Shown in pieces: positions 59,101 through 62,100 of a DNA stretch of 64,000 bases (position 1 is the first letter of the stretch; every line of letters starts with the position of its first letter). Below the pieces are notes generated by a model, which was not told the origin of the DNA, ran no database searches, and worked only from the letters and a program-made list of their open reading frames with translations. This stretch comes from Arion vulgaris. Taxonomy: Eukaryota > Mollusca > Gastropoda > Stylommatophora > Arionidae. Position numbers and translations under genes: made by a program. Where the stretch lies: contig CM036775.1 in assembly GCA_020796225.1 (NCBI GenBank), forward strand, positions 13,794,671 to 13,858,670, given 5' to 3'.

Positions 59101-62100
59101 CTTTAAAGACACCCTGAAGTGTCAATCCTTCACCTTAAAGACCCAAGCAAAGCTGTTTGGAAGTCTTAATGAACTAACAAACATAACAACATACATCCAG
59201 AGAACCAGACTCATTGTGTAAACATTGAACAACAGCGAGCGAAAAGAAGAAGAAGAAAGACCCCCCTGAAGTTAATCCTTCACCTTAAAGACACCCTGAA
59301 GTCAATCCTTTGGCCTTAAAGTTCCCCATGTTTTATCTTCAACAGGTCTACTCTGATAAGCGATCAAAGAAAGTGAATGAATTAGTTCAGGGAATTGAAG
59401 TCATCAAACTTCTGTCCTGGGAGAGAGGTTTCATAAACTCTATACAAGATGTACGCTCCACTGAGTTGTCTTATCTCTGGCCAAATACTATGATCAAAGC
59501 TGTCATGAGTAAGTTGCTTTTATCTAGTTCTATGTATTATGTATTACCAAGAAAGATGTTCATAGATCGCGTCTACTTTTTATTACTTATGTCTGCTTGG
59601 AATATACAGGGTGTTCAACTTAAAAGCAGCCCGTGAATGGAGCTAATCTGGCATATATGTATGGAAATGGGAAGGTTCAGTTATGACGTAGTATAAGTCA
59701 AGGTTGTGTGACAGTGTGTAATTGTAGTGCGGAAGGGGCGATGAACAAATGTGACGTAGGACGAGCTAGTCAGAACCTGTTTAAATAGTAAATAAACACA
59801 ACTCAATACTGTACCTGGCAACTTTCGAATTGTCAATGGGGCTGCAATTGTCTTGAACACCCTGTATAATGGTGGTGGTGATGATTATAGTGGTGAAGAT
59901 GATGGTGGTGCTTATGACAGTGAAGATAATGGTAGTGATGATGATGATGCCGATGATGATGGTGATAATAGTGGTGGTGAAGATTCTAGTGATGTAGATG
60001 ATGTTAATGGTGGTGGTAAAGATTATAGTGAGGAAGATGATGGTGGTGGGAAAGATTATAGTGCAGAAGATGATGCTGGGGAAGATATTGATAATGGTGG
60101 TAGTGCTGTTGATAATGGTGGTGATGAAGATTATAGGGGTGAAGATGATGCTGGTGATATTGTGGTAGTAAATTTTAGTACTTTAACAAAGTACTTTAGT
60201 TTTACAAAATACAAAAACAGTGACGATATACAGCAATGTTGCGACCAAAAGGCCTTTATCAAGCAAACGATACAACAGGAGTGACGAATTAAAAAAACCC
60301 ACTACATATGGACGACTACATACGGAGACATTCAAATGTTTTAGTAAAGATTATAGTAGTGAAGATGATGATAATGGTGGTGGTGACAGTTACCATGGTA
60401 CTGGAGATGTTGATGATGAATGGGGTTATGATATGTTGACAGATAGACTTGATGAAGACTACAACGAGTTATCCTTTATATATCATATCTGTTATACAGG
60501 TTTTCTTGGAATCAGTGCTCCAGTTATTGGCTGCCTCTTGGTAAGTCTCACAACTTTTGAGTTTGTATAGTAGAAGGGTGTCTGTTGCTTAGCGGTAGGG
60601 AGCTCGATCACAACCCAAGAGAACCTGGTTCAAACGGAGACGTAAAATAGATCTCACCTTGATAAAGAGCTCTGTTCTGCAAGTCAAAGAAGAATAGTAA
60701 ATCAACACAGAACAGATGTAATTAGTCATCTCACACACAGAGGATCAAATTGTGGAAGAGATCTGTACACTTATGGACTAATTGGTTTGATTGACAGACA
60801 TGATGATCTTATGACTAAACTAAACAGGGTAGTTTTCCAGAGTTGTCCTCCAAATCTTGATGTTGCTTGATTCAAAGTAACATTATGTACAATGCCACGG
60901 ATAGCACAATCTTCTACTCCGGAGGTTACTAGTTACTAAACTGATGTCATTGTACTCCGGACAGACCCATAGGTGCTAAGTCTCCCGCAACCGATGTACA
61001 AGGGTATGCATACTGATAGTGGTTCGCTGGTTAAACACACTTTTCACTCTGTCCCTCGGGCATCCAGTTCTACCTGTACAACGGGTAACGCCAAATTCCT
61101 TCTTCTCTTCTTCTTTGCGTTCATTCTTTTCGACCAATTTTAATCACTCTTTGTGATATATTTGATCTTTGCCAAGAACGTGTATACGTTGCACATTGGT
61201 TTGTAGGCCCCTAAACGCATAGACTTCTACACGTTTAGGATACATGCATCCGATTTCAGCCAAAACTCCTTAGTCGCCTCTTATGACATGCGTGGCAGGT
61301 AACAGTGGTTCTATTCTTTACACCCCAAATTTGGTCCCGGTAACCACACGGGCTGCCAAACTCCTTAAATCATTGGATTGATTCAACATCTGTTTTAGGT
61401 CTTCGCCTAACAGGCCATCGTTAAGAGACAGAAGAACATCCACCTTATCCATCTTTAACTCTCCAACAATCAATGCAGTTTTGATGCAAGTCTGTACGCT
61501 CTCTCATTGCCGCAAACACCCACATGCCCAGGACAGTAGATCTAACCTCTGAGACTAGAAACTTTGATACTCCAGAGGGAAAAGATACCCAAAAAATACA
61601 AAATTAGACACAGATGAATTGAAGAAGGCTTATGGAGATGAAAATGTTTGTCACATCACACAATTTTAAACCATCATTTTCACAGTAATTGGTGTGATAT
61701 TTTTTGTGTATATGATTTTCAGACGTTTTCACTGTATACTGTGTTTGAAGATAAACCACTACCAGCTGGAGCCACCATGGCTGTGTTAGCTTTATTCAAT
61801 CTACTACAAGGCCCATTACAGGTCAGTATGAAGATTTATTATATATTGATTTTGTTCATCTCTCTTTCATTCTCACTCTCATTCTCTCTCACTCTCGCCA
61901 TATATATGTATATATATATATATATATATGATTGATTGATAGATTGATACATCGTCATTGTAGTTTGGTGAGTAACCATGTGTGCTTCGATCTCTTTCTA
62001 ACACAGGAAGATCTCAGCTTCGGTGCACAAATGCCGTATCACCGGTGAGGATCCCCTATGTAATTTTGAAGATGGTGAAGATACCTTGTAGGAATTATAT

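Noticed and set aside
59853..60284. A 143-residue Asp/Glu/Gly-rich protein
   Set aside because: It lies in SUR intron 8, begins within the MITE terminus and is a trinucleotide repeat; no splice signals or homology support it.
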